From Pseudomonas antarctica (GTDB lineage: Bacteria > Pseudomonadota > Gammaproteobacteria > Pseudomonadales > Pseudomonadaceae): DNA of 64,000 nucleotides. Position 1 is the first letter of the stretch. Each line of letters begins with the position of its first letter. Below the pieces are notes generated by a model, which saw nothing but the letters and a program-made list of their open reading frames with translations, did not search any database and was not told where the DNA came from. Positions 63,801 through 64,000 of the stretch are shown here, one piece after another. The DNA is taken from positions 62,001 to 126,000 of the forward strand of contig NZ_UYXQ01000006.1 in the NCBI RefSeq assembly GCF_900624995.1. Direction: 5' to 3'. Made by a program: the position numbers and the translations under genes.

Positions 63801-64000
63801 GCCTGCTGCTTCAAGAAGAACCCTGGGTGTTTGTCGGGATCGCGCTGTCACTCGGCCTGATCATCGGCAGCTTCATCAACGTGCTGGTGTGGCGCCTGCC
63901 GACGATGCTGCAGCGCGAATGGCGCGCCCAGGCCCAGGAGGTGCTCGGTTTGCCTGCAGACCCTGCGGGCCCCGCCTACACCTTGATGCGGCCCAATTCG
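63797..64000 (+). CDS. pilD: Prepilin peptidase PilD (N-terminal fragment, off the right edge)
   Basis: The first 68 codons of the aspartic prepilin peptidase/N-methyltransferase. It starts with TTG 63797 overlapping the pilC stop (TTGA). The first membrane helix (VFVGIALSLGLIIGSFINVL) and the conserved VWRLPTMLQREW segment are visible; the window ends just before the expected CxxC zinc pair. It processes PilA and probably type II secretion pseudopilins. Confidence 0.93.
   Translation, partial: MSLLLQEEPWVFVGIALSLGLIIGSFINVLVWRLPTMLQREWRAQAQEVLGLPADPAGPAYTLMRPNS

Noticed and set aside
1..64000. Search for CRISPR arrays, IS elements, prophage and restriction systems
   Set aside because: No regularly spaced direct repeats, transposase, integrase or phage genes were found by reading; the palindromes seen are REP-like and isolated.

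Overview
The window is chromosomal DNA of a Pseudomonas, most likely of the P. fluorescens group. The evidence is the gene order rplM-rpsI-petA-petB, roxS-roxR beside a dppA/opdP/dppBCDF cluster, a fold-III speC, the fructose PTS order fruB-fruK-fruA with a divergent cra, ampD-ampE, and nadC-tRNA-Thr-pilA-pilC-pilD. Coding sequence is GC-rich and many intergenic gaps carry REP-like palindromes of the GGGAGC-AAGC type found in fluorescent pseudomonads. No IS element, prophage, CRISPR array or rRNA was seen.

Layout. 1-2733 (minus strand): cytochrome bc1 genes (petB cut by the left edge, petA) and ribosomal proteins S9 and L13. 2982-12117: housekeeping genes, namely a Tas-like aldo/keto reductase, an LCAD-like acyl-CoA dehydrogenase, an AraC/GATase-type regulator, zapE, trpS with a C-terminal extension, an alpha/beta hydrolase, zapG and a fused ABC exporter. 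12218-14033: the redox two-component system RoxSR. 14254-18515: a SIMPL-domain periplasmic protein, then a 1,118-residue protein resembling the DUF6543 (dermonecrotic toxin-like) family. 18619-31220: a dipeptide uptake locus with four DppA-type binding proteins, one OprD-family porin and a single dppBCDF transporter; strong hairpins follow most of the binding-protein and porin genes.

31221-34690 is a small accessory islet with lower GC in places. It holds a Tle-like alpha/beta hydrolase between two homologous structured elements, two tiny secreted proteins with acidic tails, a 115-residue orphan and an EF-hand lipoprotein. 34706-41703: prfC, an OsmF/OpuC-type osmolyte ABC operon, and speC with an unusual leader (promoter-like boxes, a 51-codon Arg-rich ORF and a terminator-like hairpin). 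41997-46133: a PepSY-flavodoxin-reductase fusion and a Tat-exported PhoD phosphatase. 46239-53027: the fructose PTS with a perfect Cra operator. 53030-60208: a TatD nuclease, a zinc-ribbon membrane protein, a chemoreceptor, ampD-ampE and a DUF1631 protein. 60453-64000: nadC, a DUF6388 protein, tRNA-Thr, pilA, pilC and the start of pilD.

Most notable points: (1) the enzyme I part of FruB lacks about nine residues that should contain the phosphorylated histidine, through an apparent in-frame 27-nt deletion; (2) pilB is missing between pilA and pilC; (3) the speC leader looks like a ribosome- or attenuation-controlled element; (4) two copies of a roughly 100-nt element show compensatory base changes in a hairpin and match no RNA family I know; (5) the dipeptide locus has a Crc/Hfq-type A-rich motif, a LacI-type palindrome and several inverted repeats in its gaps.
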